This document shows positions 1 to 8,470 of a stretch of DNA of 45,203 bases, one piece after another. The stretch comes from a bacterium CPR1 (GTDB taxonomy: Bacteria; Vulcanimicrobiota; Xenobia; Xenobiales; QWHO01), in contig QWHO01000005.1 in NCBI GenBank assembly GCA_021404945.1, positions 1 through 45,203 of the forward strand, in the 5' to 3' direction. Positions within the stretch are counted from its first letter, which is position 1; every line of letters begins with the position of its first letter. The notes beneath the pieces are model-generated. The model did not search any database, was not told the origin of the DNA, and saw only the letters and a list, made by a program, of their open reading frames with translations. The position numbers and the translations under genes are program-made.

Positions 1-630
1 CTGCCCTTCAGCCTCAAGCCGGGCGAGGTCGGCCTGCGCCTGCCGGGAGAGGAGCTGAATGCGCGCCTGCGCGACACCATCGACTGGCAGAGCCTGCTCA
101 ACCAGATGCGGAAAACGCAGGGGCTGAAGGAGCTGAGCTTCGGGCCGGGCGGCCAGCCCCGTTTCATCTATGATCGGACCAGCGGCAAGCCGGCCATCAC
201 CTTCGACATCCGGGCCAGAAGCGAGGGGGCCATCTTCTTCGATGCCAAGGTCAATACGGGCGTGGTGGTGCCGCTCGAGCTGAGGGCCCACCAGGGAAGG
301 CTAGAGGTCAAGCCCGTCGCCGATGGGGTGCGGATGACCAATCCGAAAGAGCCCCTGCCTTTCGACCCGACCGATCTGTTGCCCACGCGTCTGCTGTCCA
401 ACCTGATCGCCAACCTCGTGGCCCAGGCACAGGCTTCCAACAGCCTGGCCGGTCAGCTGAAGAACGGCTTGAGCGTGAGCCTGGAGGAGAAGGGGTTGGA
501 TTTTCTGGAGGTCACGGCCCAACCCAGGAGTCAGGGCGCTCCCGACCTGGCCGTCAAGCTGAAGTCTTCCGGGGAAACCTCCGAGTTTTTGTTGCGCACG
601 ATGCTGGAAGGGGCTAAAACAACCCGCTGA
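1..630 (+). CDS. C-terminal part of a hypothetical LmeA/DUF2993-like protein (5' truncated)
   Basis: The reading frame is open from the first base of the window and stops with TGA at 628-630, so the start lies upstream. The visible part is about 209 residues. It alternates beta-strand-like stretches with a short amphipathic helix, and has a GEVGLRLPGEELNARL segment near the left edge. That segment recalls the DUF2993/LmeA phospholipid-binding fold, where a G-x-x-LN motif precedes a helix. This is a resemblance only. No catalytic motif is visible. The last 17 bases overlap the convergent fhs gene. An internal ATG at 106 is probably not the true start because the coding character extends upstream of it. 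Confidence 0.55.
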   Translation: MPFSLKPGEVGLRLPGEELNARLRDTIDWQSLLNQMRKTQGLKELSFGPGGQPRFIYDRTSGKPAITFDIRARSEGAIFFDAKVNTGVVVPLELRAHQGRLEVKPVADGVRMTNPKEPLPFDPTDLLPTRLLSNLIANLVAQAQASNSLAGQLKNGLSVSLEEKGLDFLEVTAQPRSQGAPDLAVKLKSSGETSEFLLRTMLEGAKTTR

Positions 631-2239
631 TGCGTCCGCCCTCGTCCACGTCGATGGCCAGGGCCGAAGGCTTCTTGGGCAGACCTGGCATGGTCATGAT
701 CGAGCCGGTGTAGATCACCACGAAGCCTGCCCCGGCGGAGACCCGGGCCCCGTTGACGCTGATCTTGAAGCCCCGCGGCCGTCCGCTCAAAGTCGGATTG
801 TCCGACAGCGAAGCCGGCGTCTTGGCGACGCACACAGGCAGCTTTCCGTAGCCCAGCTCCTCGATGCGCTTGAGCTGGCGCTCGGCCAGCGAGCTGAAAT
901 CGACTCCGTCGGCCCCGTAGAGGCGGGTGGCCAGCAACTCGACCTTGGCCGCCAGGGGGAGGTCGAGCTCGTAGAGGAAACGGAACTGCGAGGGCTGCTC
1001 GCAAGCCCGGACCACCTGCTCGGCAAGCTCGGTTCCCCCTGCCCCCCCCTTCTCGCGAAAGTCGGTGACGACGGCCACAGCTCCCAGGTTGGCACACTCT
1101 TTCTGCAGGCGAGCCACCTGCTCGTCGTTGTCATCCAGGAAGCGGTTGATCGAGATCAGCACCGGAATGCCGTAGCCGCTCAAGTTCTCGACGTGTTTTT
1201 GCACGTTCTCGATGCCGTGCAGCTCGTGAGCCCGGCGGGTGACCACCAGCACGGCCGCCGACGGGGTGAGCCGGCCGGCCCGGCACTTGATGTGCATGAA
1301 CTTCTCAGCCCCCAGGTCGGCCCCGAAGCCGGCCTCGGTCACCACGTAGTCGGCCAGCTTGCGGGCCAGCCGGGTGGCGATCAGGGTGTTGCAGCCGTGA
1401 GCGATGTTGGCGAATGGGCCCCCGTGCACGAAGACGGGGGTGCCTTCGATGGTCTGCACCAGGTTGGGGTGGATGGCGTGCTTCATGAGCGCCGCCATGG
1501 CTCCCTGCACCCCGAGCTGGGCGGCAAAAACTGGCTTCTTGAGTGAGTCGTAGCCCACAATGATGCGGCCGATCCGCTCCTTGAGCTCGGACAGGCTGTT
1601 GGACAACCCCCAGATGGCCATGACTTCGGAGGCGGCCGTGATCTCGAAGCCGTCTTCTCGCAATACGCCGTTGAGCCCGTTGCCCTCCAGGCCGATCAGG
1701 ATGGAGCGCAGGGCGCGATCATTCATGTCCATCACTCGCTTCCAGACCACGTTGCGCGGGTCGATAGCGGGCTCGGAGCGCTGGTGGAGATGGTTGTCGA
1801 GCACGGCCGAAAGCAGGTTGTGGGAGGTCGAGACGGCGTGGATATCGCCCGTGAAGTGGAGGTTGATCTCTTCCATGGGCAGCACCTGCGACCAGCCGCC
1901 CCCCGCCGCCCCGCCCTTGACGCCCATGCAAGGGCCCAGCGAGGGCTCGCGGATGGCCGCCATGGTCTCCTTCCCGATCTTGCTCAGGGCCTGGGCCAGC
2001 CCGATGGTGTTGGTGGTCTTCCCCTCGCCGGCGCTGGTGGGGGTCATGGCGCTGACCAGGATCAGCTTGCCGTCGGGCCGGTCGGCCAGCTCGTCGAGCA
2101 GGGTCACGGGTATCTTGGCGATGTGGTGGCCGTAGGGGAGGATGCGGTCGGCCGAGAGACCCAGCCGCTCGGCGATCTCGAGGATGGGCCGGGGCTCGAC
2201 CGATTGGGCGATGTCGATGTCCGTTCGCACGGTTAGCAC
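614..2239 (-). CDS. fhs: Formate--tetrahydrofolate ligase
   Basis: ATP-dependent ligation of formate to tetrahydrofolate, giving 10-formyl-THF for one-carbon metabolism in the cytoplasm. The protein is about 541 residues, against the usual ~555. It has the P-loop TPTSAGEGKTT near residue 70, followed by the family signature around GVKGGAAGGGWSQVLPMEE and HFTGDIHA. The longest open frame extends upstream to 2557, but that extension is low-complexity and overlaps another gene. GTG at 2239 has GGGGGA three bases upstream, and GTG at 2230 is the alternative. The preceding 90-residue gene stops at 2233, inside this start region (GTGCTAA), which predicts translational coupling. The stop is TAG. Identification is firm; the exact start is less so. 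Confidence 0.95.
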   Translation of the reverse strand: MLTVRTDIDIAQSVEPRPILEIAERLGLSADRILPYGHHIAKIPVTLLDELADRPDGKLILVSAMTPTSAGEGKTTNTIGLAQALSKIGKETMAAIREPSLGPCMGVKGGAAGGGWSQVLPMEEINLHFTGDIHAVSTSHNLLSAVLDNHLHQRSEPAIDPRNVVWKRVMDMNDRALRSILIGLEGNGLNGVLREDGFEITAASEVMAIWGLSNSLSELKERIGRIIVGYDSLKKPVFAAQLGVQGAMAALMKHAIHPNLVQTIEGTPVFVHGGPFANIAHGCNTLIATRLARKLADYVVTEAGFGADLGAEKFMHIKCRAGRLTPSAAVLVVTRRAHELHGIENVQKHVENLSGYGIPVLISINRFLDDNDEQVARLQKECANLGAVAVVTDFREKGGAGGTELAEQVVRACEQPSQFRFLYELDLPLAAKVELLATRLYGADGVDFSSLAERQLKRIEELGYGKLPVCVAKTPASLSDNPTLSGRPRGFKISVNGARVSAGAGFVVIYTGSIMTMPGLPKKPSALAIDVDEGGRISGLF

Positions 2240-2505
2240 AGTTCCCCCAGCAGGCCGCTCAGGCTCACGTGCTCGAGCTCCAGGCGCAGCTCGGCAGGCC
2301 AGCTGTCCCCGGACTCGTCGGATAAAACCAGCCCGCGCTCTGGGTCCAGAAAGGCCGGAGGTCGAACCGGGCCGGCCAGGGTCTGAGCCGCCAGGCGCTC
2401 GGCCAGAGGAGTCAAAGGCTGACACAGTAGCATGGTGCCAGGGCCCGTGCGCCGTAGGATCTGGACCGATATGGCGCTGTCGCGCGAAACGTGAAGGCTG
2501 GACAC
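2233..2505 (-). CDS. Small hypothetical protein, translationally coupled to fhs
   Basis: A 90-residue protein starting at GTG 2505, with a well-placed CAGGAG Shine-Dalgarno seven bases upstream. It ends with TAA inside the start region of fhs. The sequence begins VSSLHVSRDSAISVQIL and ends VSLSGLLGELC. I recognise no family. There is no signal peptide or membrane segment, and the pattern looks like a mixed alpha/beta fold. The overlap with fhs suggests co-expression, perhaps a role in one-carbon metabolism, but that is inference from position alone. A longer open frame continues to 3240, antisense to the next gene, and is rejected because a Shine-Dalgarno supports the shorter start. Confidence 0.6.
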   Translation of the reverse strand: MSSLHVSRDSAISVQILRRTGPGTMLLCQPLTPLAERLAAQTLAGPVRPPAFLDPERGLVLSDESGDSWPAELRLELEHVSLSGLLGELC

Positions 2506-2517
2506 GACTTGCTCCTG

Positions 2518-2552
2518 GCTGCCAGCGGTAACCCCTCCAACCGGTTGGCAGC
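2518..2552 (-). promoter_or_regulatory. Leader hairpin just upstream of the 90-aa/fhs ribosome binding site
   Basis: GCTGCCA at 2518-2524 pairs with TGGCAGC at 2546-2552. Pairing extends inward through GCGGT against ACCGG with one bulge. A 12-bp perfect palindrome, CCAACCGGTTGG, lies at 2537-2548. In the minus-strand transcript this structure ends directly against the CAGGAG ribosome binding site of the 90-residue gene, so it could influence its translation or serve as a protein-binding site. No known riboswitch is recognised. Confidence 0.35.
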
Positions 2553-2669
2553 GGCAAGCAGCCTGTTCGGGGTAGCTTGCGGGCGGGCCTGCTCGCGTAC
2601 TTCGGTCAGATTCGGACGAGCCAGCACCTCGAAGTGGGGCAGCGGGCGCGATCCCTATGCCCACCGGGC

Positions 2670-2698
2670 TTGCCCTCCTTTTCTGTTTAGTGTATAAT
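2670..2698 (+). promoter_or_regulatory. Sigma70-type promoter for the ADP-ribosylglycohydrolase gene
   Basis: The -35 hexamer is TTGCCC at 2670-2675 and the -10 is TATAAT at 2693-2698, with an exact 17-base spacer. The predicted transcription start is near 2705, giving a leader of about 29 bases that contains the GGGAGG ribosome binding site at 2718-2723. Confidence 0.75.
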
Positions 2699-2733
2699 GA
2701 ACACGAAATAAAAAGCTGGGAGGTTTGCTGACC

Positions 2734-4581
2734 GTGATCTTCGACCACCTGATGCAGACAGGCTGGATGCCCTTGAAGGACACTCCGCCCATTCCGCGGC
2801 CCCTCTTGCCCGACCCCGATCGCCTGCGGGGAATGCTGTGGGGGCTTTACCTGGGGGACGCGCTGGGCAACTCCAGCGAGAGCCAGCCCCCCCTCACTCG
2901 GAGAGCTCGCTTCGGTCAGTTGCACACTTATCTCGGCGAGCGCGGGCGAGCTTCCGACGACAGCCAGCTGGCCTTCTGGACCCTCGAGCACCTGCTCGAG
3001 CATGAGCGCATCAAGCCCCAGAAGCTTGCTGTGCGCTTCGCCAGCGAGCCAGTCAGCGGGCTGGGACGCTCGCTGACCAGGTTCCTGGAAGGTATCCGCC
3101 AGGGGCTCCCCTGGCACGAGTGCTCGGTGGAGTCGCTGGGCAACGGGGCCTTGATGCGTATCGCCCCGGTGCTGTTGCCCTTTCTGAGCCAGCCCGAGAG
3201 TTTGTGGCCCAACGTGGCCCTGGCCGCCGCGATGACCCACCGCCAGGGTGGCTCGGTGGCCGCCTGCCTGGCTTACGTTGAGCTGCTGCGCGGCTTGCTG
3301 GAAGACCCCGAGAGCCTTTCCTGCCAGCGCTTTCTGGAAATGATGGAGCGCTGCGAGCCGGACGGCCGGCTGGCCCGGTCCACCCGGCGTGCCTTCGAGG
3401 AAGCCGAGGCTCGCTCCATCCCGGTTTTGGAGGTCCCCTCGGGGGCCTCACTGGTCGAAACCCTGCCCGTCCTGCTGCTTGTGCTCGAGCGCCATGGCCA
3501 TGAGAGCGAGGAAGCTGTGCTGCGGGCCGTCAACGACACCTATGACAACGACACTCTGGGCGCCCTGGTGGGAGCAGCCATGGGGGCTCGCTACGGCCTC
3601 TCAGCCTTTCCCCGGCGCTGGCTGGAGGCTCTCGAGCCTCGTGTCAGCCCGGGCTCAACCCCGGTGGCCGAGCTGATCGACCGGGCCAGCTCTCGCTGGG
3701 GAGGCCCGGCCAGACGGTCGCGGCCGAGCCACTGGCAGCGCGTGCGCGACCGCCTGGGGAGCCTGCGGCTCGGGCCGGCGACCAGCTTCGGAGAGCTTCA
3801 TCTCGTGCCCCTCCTGGGTGAGTCACTGGAGCTGGAGGTCGAGCTGCTGGGGAGAACCTCGGCCGTTCGTATCAGCGAGCTGGAGGCCGTGAACGAGCTG
3901 CAGGCCGTCAATGCTGGCCCTCGACCGGTGCTCTTGCTGGAAGGCGAAGAGCTGGTCGGGGGGAGGCAGAATCGAATGCTGAGCAGTCACGTGCTGATCG
4001 TCCCCAACCAGACGGTGCGCCTGCCTGTGAGCTGCGTGGAGCGGGGTCGCTGGGCCTTCAACGGCACGCGACGGGGCTTTCGGTCCAGCGGTCGGCTGGC
4101 CCCGGCCACTCTGCGATCGCACGATCAACAGCAGGTCTGGCAAGGGGTGCAAACTCGGCTAAGGCAGACCAGAACCCGGTCGAGCACCGAGGCTCTCTCG
4201 GCGGCTTTCGACACGCAGAAGTCTGCACTGATTCGGCTTCGACGCGAGCTCAGACCACTGCCCGGTCAGGTGGGTCTGGTCGCCCTGCTGGGCGACTCGG
4301 TGGTCTCTCTGGAGCTTTTGGCCTCGCATGATCTGTATCGACGTGCTCACGACAAGCTGCTGGCGGCCCTGGCCCTGGAGGCCACCACCCGACCGGGTCG
4401 GGCCCTGCGTGAGGGCAGGCGTTCCCGGGCAGCTCAGTTTCTGACCCGGCTTTGCTGCCTGGACAACCCTGAGCGGCGCGGTTCAGCCCTGCGCTTTCAG
4501 ACCCGCGAGTTGCGAGGGAATGCCCTGCTCTATCGCAATGCGCCCCTTTGCCTGTCCGCCTTCCCGATCCAGCCCTTTTGA
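2734..4581 (+). CDS. ADP-ribosylglycohydrolase fused to an ARPP-1-like C-terminal domain
   Basis: The N-terminal half is an ADP-ribosylglycohydrolase (ARH/DraG fold, two Mg ions) that should remove ADP-ribose from proteins, nucleic acids or small molecules. Visible motifs are GLYLGDALGN, the metal-binding SDDSQ near residue 75, GNGALMRIAPV, THRQGG, and the second metal site NDTYDNDTLGALVGAAMGA near 270-285. All expected acidic residues are present. From about residue 350 follows a second domain with HLVPLLGE, LLLEGEELVGGRQNR and RLPVSCVERGRW, characteristic of the ARPP-1 domain, named for its association with ADP-ribosylglycohydrolases. GTG at 2734 is chosen because it is 10 bases from GGGAGG; TTG at 2725 is only one base away. 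The gene has its own promoter and diverges from the fhs unit. The target is unknown. Confidence 0.88.
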   Translation: MIFDHLMQTGWMPLKDTPPIPRPLLPDPDRLRGMLWGLYLGDALGNSSESQPPLTRRARFGQLHTYLGERGRASDDSQLAFWTLEHLLEHERIKPQKLAVRFASEPVSGLGRSLTRFLEGIRQGLPWHECSVESLGNGALMRIAPVLLPFLSQPESLWPNVALAAAMTHRQGGSVAACLAYVELLRGLLEDPESLSCQRFLEMMERCEPDGRLARSTRRAFEEAEARSIPVLEVPSGASLVETLPVLLLVLERHGHESEEAVLRAVNDTYDNDTLGALVGAAMGARYGLSAFPRRWLEALEPRVSPGSTPVAELIDRASSRWGGPARRSRPSHWQRVRDRLGSLRLGPATSFGELHLVPLLGESLELEVELLGRTSAVRISELEAVNELQAVNAGPRPVLLLEGEELVGGRQNRMLSSHVLIVPNQTVRLPVSCVERGRWAFNGTRRGFRSSGRLAPATLRSHDQQQVWQGVQTRLRQTRTRSSTEALSAAFDTQKSALIRLRRELRPLPGQVGLVALLGDSVVSLELLASHDLYRRAHDKLLAALALEATTRPGRALREGRRSRAAQFLTRLCCLDNPERRGSALRFQTRELRGNALLYRNAPLCLSAFPIQPF

Positions 4582-4583
4582 AA

Positions 4584-4700
4584 GGTTTTTCCGGCTGCGC
4601 GACGGCCAGGCTCAGCCGCCTCCGACAACCGTGGTGTCGGAGGCGGCCCGAGGGCGTAGCCCCTCCGACACCGACACCGCAGGGGGGGCGGGATTGGACC
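4584..4700 (+). repeat. Dispersed palindromic intergenic repeat, copy A
   Basis: The element lies between two convergent genes. It starts with GGTTTTTCCGGCTGCGCGA and ends with AGGGGGGGCGG then ATTGGAC. In between are three arms: CCGCCTCCGACA (4616-4627), TGTCGGAGGCGG (4635-4646) and CCTCCGACACC (4662-4672). Arm 2 is perfectly complementary to arm 1 (12 bp) and, over a slightly shifted 11 bp (4633-4643), to arm 3, so two mutually exclusive hairpins are possible. Related copies lie at 24.9 kb and 44.4 kb. It may also act as a bidirectional terminator, but there is no U tract. Confidence 0.7.
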
Positions 4701-4743
4701 TCCGGCCGAGCCGGACGCTTGTCGCCGAGCAGGGCCGAGGTTC

Positions 4744-7700
4744 TTACTGCTGCGGCAAAACGATCAGATTGCCCAGGATGGACGGGTTGAGAGATCCGGT
4801 CCCGGGCGCCACCACTGCCAGGTCCTCCAGCCCGTCGCCGGTCAGGTCGGCCACGCAGCCGAAACCGAAGAACGAGTTGGACGGGATGTCGAAGTAGTCT
4901 CCGACCAGGAAGTAGAGAGGCGCGTCGAAACTGGGAGTGTTCGAGCCCACCGCCGTCGTGTTGCGGACGAAGACCACATCGTAGCCGTTCGCGTCGCCCA
5001 TCACGAGGTCAGGCAGGCCGTCCGAGTTGGCGTCCTCGGCAAGGACGAAGAGATTGCCGGCCAGGTTGCCCACGTCTGTCCTCTGGAAGCTGACCGTGCC
5101 GGGCGTGCTCGTGTTCATATAGACGGCCAGGTTGCCGCTGGTGGTGACCAGATCCGGGCGGCCATCTGCGTTGATATCGGCCGAAGCCAGCGGGACTCTT
5201 CCGATGAAGTTGCTCACCGAGACCGTCGCCCCGAAGCTCGCCGTGTTGCTGCCCAGGGCAGTCGTGTTCGGAAAGACCACGAGCTCTCCGAACGTATTGC
5301 CGGTGGAAGCCAGGTCGACGATACCATCGCTGTTGAAATCGCCGGCCACAACGAAGGTGGGGTCGCTGAAGGGGATATCCGTCGGCGTCGGGTCAAAGGT
5401 GGCCGTCGGGTTTCCGGCGGGCGTCGTGTTCATGAACACGCGCACGAAGCCCCCGCCGACCAGACCGATGGCAATGTCCGGCCTGCCGTCGCGGTTGATG
5501 TCGGCCACGGCCGCCCGCTGAGGTTGAGCCCCGACGGAGAAGTTGGCCACGTTGAAGGTCGGGGCTCCTCCGCCTCCTCCGGTCGTGTTCATGAGCACCG
5601 TGATGTTGCTTGAGAAGTTGTTCACCACGAAGGCGTCCGGCTGCAGGTCGCCATTGAGGTCGGTCACATACGTCGCGACCGGCTGCGAGCCCACCGTAAA
5701 GGGAGCGCTCGGGGTCAACCCGCCCGCGCCGTCATTGGTGTATACCGTGGCCGTGCCGTCCGTTCGGTTGGATACAATCAGATCAGAAGCGCCGTCACCG
5801 TTAAAGTCAGCGTCCGCCACACCGCTCGGGCCGTTGCCCGCCTGCAGGAGGTTACCCTGGAGGAAGCTGGCAGCCGTGGCCCCGTTCGGGGTGGTTCCCA
5901 GCAGGATGCTCGTCATGTAGCCAAAGCCGTCGTCGCTGGCCACGCCCACGTCCAGGATACCGTCGTTGTTGAAGTCACCCGCGCCGATCCCCAGCGGGGT
6001 ACGGGTGGTGGGGAAGTTGTTGACCGGCTGGAAGGCGATCGCGCCGGGAAGATTCTGGTTGAGAAACACCGACATACTGTTCTTGTTGGGCGATGCGGTG
6101 ACGCCGCCGCCGGAGAAGTTGCTGGCCGCGATATCGGCCCTCCCATCGGCATTGAAATCGTCCACGAGAGTGAACAGCGGGTTCTGGCCGGCAGCGATCA
6201 GGCTGTGCTGAACGAAGTTGGGCGGGCCGCCCAGGGGAGTCTGGTTGCGCCAGATGCGTACTCGAGCTTCGGCACGGTCGGCCGACACCACGTCCAGATC
6301 ACCATCCCCGTCGAAATCGCCCAGCGCGCAGCGATCCACCGTCCCGCCCCCGATCGGCAGGAAGGATACGGGGGCACCGAACGTCGCGTTGAGGGCGCCG
6401 TTCGGGGTCGTGTTCAGGGTCACAAACATCGACCCGTTCCCACCCTGGACGACATCGGGACGCCCATCACCATCCACGTCGCCGGCCGTGACCGAGCCCG
6501 AGCTGCCAGCCACCGGGTTCGGAGCGTTGAAGGAAACGATCGTCCCCGGCGGCACCGCGGTGTTGTTGACGCGCACACTGAACCCGGCGCCTGTCTCGAG
6601 CACGACATCGGCCAGACCGTCTGCGTTAAAGTCGGCGAAGTCGAAATTGCCGAGCGATCCCGTACCGGTCGGAAAGACGCTGACCGGCCCGAAGATCGCC
6701 GTGGCGCCTCCGGCAGGAGTCTGGTTAAGCAGTATCTCGAGGTTTCCATTGCCGCCATTGGAGCCCAGATCGGGTCGGCCGTCGTTGTTCAGGTCGGCCG
6801 AGCCCACGCCGAAAGCCCCCCCGCCCCCGGCATTGACGAAGAAGGGTGAGAAGGTTGGCACCATGGCGCCATTGGCGGTGGTGTTGAGGTGCACCGTCGG
6901 ATCCCCGGTGTTGATCTCATCGCCCTGCGCGAAGTCGTCTCGACCATCAGAATTGAAGTCTGCCACGACGCAAGACCTTGGAGCAGCATAGCGAGGGTTG
7001 CCGCTGGAATCGATCCCCACGAAGTTGCGAGCGCCCAGGAAGACGATCGGCGGACCCACGACGGCGTTGATATTGAACGTGCTCGAGCTGGCGCCGGTCA
7101 GGCCCGGCGAGCTGGCAGCCAGGACAAATCCGACCCCGGCCGCATCCAGGCTCAGGTTGTTGAACACAGCCACGCCGTTCACGGCGCTCAAGTTCAGGGT
7201 TCCGTTCAGGTTCCCCGGGCCTGCGGCCAGCACCAGAGTGACGTCGTTGGTGGCGCCCGGGACCGTGGCGCCAAAAAAGTCCACGATTCGGACCTGGACG
7301 GGCGGCGTGATCGTCTGGTTGATGTCTGTCGTGGAGGGCTGCACCACGAATTCGACCCCGGTCGGCACGCCCGGGGCGTTCGTGGTATCAAACGTGCCGC
7401 TGGTCACGCCCGCCAGGCCCGGCGAGGAGAACCCCAGTGAGAAGCCCGTGCCGACCTGGTCGATGGAGAGGTCGGGGAACGTGGCCACGCCGTCCACGGC
7501 GTTCACGGTCAGGCTACCCGAGAGGGTGCCGGCGCCGCTGGCCAGGCTGACCGTGACGGCGTTGGTCGCGCCGGGCACGACCACCCCGTTTTCGTCCAGG
7601 ATGGAAACCTGGACGGGCGGCGTGATCGGCGAGAGCTGCGGCGTGTTCGTCGGCGGCACGCTGACCGCCAGCGACTCCGGCACGGCCGCGATGTCGAAGC

Positions 7701-8451
7701 TGGCACTGACGTCGGAGTTGCGGTTGGTGGCCGCGGCGATGAGCGTGTAGCCGGCACCCGGATTGTTGATGCTGAGCGTGTCGAAGGTCGCCACGCCGTT
7801 CACGGCGTTGGCGGTGACGGTGCCGGCCAGAATGCCGCCGGCCGGATTCGTGTTGATGGCCAGCGTGATCGAATCGGTAGCGCTCGCGATGAGCAGACCG
7901 TTGCCGTCCTGAACCGCCACCTGAACCGTGCCCAGCGACTGATTCTGGCCCGCGCTCTGGGGCTGGTTGACGAACACCAGCTTGGATGGTATGCCCACCA
8001 CGTTCTGATCGAACGGCCGCAGCGTGATGCTGATAGAGGACGTCGAGTTCTCCGTGACGCTGACCACGCCGCTTCCCACGTCCAGCACGTTACCGTTGGC
8101 GTCCAGCGTCTCGATCAAGAGCAACACGTCCCCCACGGGAACCGCGATGGTGACGGTCTGCGTTGCCCCTGACCGGTCCACGGGCACGGTCACGGGCTGG
8201 GCCAGCGGCTGCTGCGTGACGGGGTCGAGGATGTTGATCAGGATGTTCACCGCGGCATCCGAGATTCTGGCCTGACGCCCCTGCAGGTCGAACGTGATGG
8301 CTGCTCGGCCCGTGGCACCGGGATTCTGCCCGGTCGGGACGGGAGCGCCCTTGTCGAGGGCGCCACCACCTCCCCCGCCCGAGCCCGAGCTGCAGGCGGA
8401 TGCGAAGAGCGCTGAAAGGGCGAGAATGATGAGCAGCCAGCCACGAGACAT
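4744..8451 (-). CDS. Large FG-GAP/VCBS-repeat lipoprotein with Ig-like repeats
   Basis: A 1,235-residue exported protein. Residues 1-20 form a lipoprotein signal peptide ending FASAC, followed by a Ser/Gly linker. Residues ~50-145 are a beta domain resembling the neighbouring lipoprotein. Residues ~155-460 hold three tandem Ig-like repeats of ~100 residues, each with a VNAVxGVATF-type strand. From ~493 to the end I count about 14 FG-GAP/VCBS units with calcium-binding DxNxDGxxD loops (for example DFNSDGRDD, DVDGDGRPD, DINADGRPD), the integrin-like beta-propeller repeat. The usual roles of such proteins are adhesion, matrix or carbohydrate binding. The ATG has GGGAGG about nine bases upstream and lies 19 bases after the upstream lipoprotein gene, so the two form an operon. 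No enzymatic motif is seen. Confidence 0.9.
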   Translation of the reverse strand: MSRGWLLIILALSALFASACSSGSGGGGGGALDKGAPVPTGQNPGATGRAAITFDLQGRQARISDAAVNILINILDPVTQQPLAQPVTVPVDRSGATQTVTIAVPVGDVLLLIETLDANGNVLDVGSGVVSVTENSTSSISITLRPFDQNVVGIPSKLVFVNQPQSAGQNQSLGTVQVAVQDGNGLLIASATDSITLAINTNPAGGILAGTVTANAVNGVATFDTLSINNPGAGYTLIAAATNRNSDVSASFDIAAVPESLAVSVPPTNTPQLSPITPPVQVSILDENGVVVPGATNAVTVSLASGAGTLSGSLTVNAVDGVATFPDLSIDQVGTGFSLGFSSPGLAGVTSGTFDTTNAPGVPTGVEFVVQPSTTDINQTITPPVQVRIVDFFGATVPGATNDVTLVLAAGPGNLNGTLNLSAVNGVAVFNNLSLDAAGVGFVLAASSPGLTGASSSTFNINAVVGPPIVFLGARNFVGIDSSGNPRYAAPRSCVVADFNSDGRDDFAQGDEINTGDPTVHLNTTANGAMVPTFSPFFVNAGGGGAFGVGSADLNNDGRPDLGSNGGNGNLEILLNQTPAGGATAIFGPVSVFPTGTGSLGNFDFADFNADGLADVVLETGAGFSVRVNNTAVPPGTIVSFNAPNPVAGSSGSVTAGDVDGDGRPDVVQGGNGSMFVTLNTTPNGALNATFGAPVSFLPIGGGTVDRCALGDFDGDGDLDVVSADRAEARVRIWRNQTPLGGPPNFVQHSLIAAGQNPLFTLVDDFNADGRADIAASNFSGGGVTASPNKNSMSVFLNQNLPGAIAFQPVNNFPTTRTPLGIGAGDFNNDGILDVGVASDDGFGYMTSILLGTTPNGATAASFLQGNLLQAGNGPSGVADADFNGDGASDLIVSNRTDGTATVYTNDGAGGLTPSAPFTVGSQPVATYVTDLNGDLQPDAFVVNNFSSNITVLMNTTGGGGGAPTFNVANFSVGAQPQRAAVADINRDGRPDIAIGLVGGGFVRVFMNTTPAGNPTATFDPTPTDIPFSDPTFVVAGDFNSDGIVDLASTGNTFGELVVFPNTTALGSNTASFGATVSVSNFIGRVPLASADINADGRPDLVTTSGNLAVYMNTSTPGTVSFQRTDVGNLAGNLFVLAEDANSDGLPDLVMGDANGYDVVFVRNTTAVGSNTPSFDAPLYFLVGDYFDIPSNSFFGFGCVADLTGDGLEDLAVVAPGTGSLNPSILGNLIVLPQQ

Positions 8452-8470
8452 ATGCGAGACCCTCCCCGAA

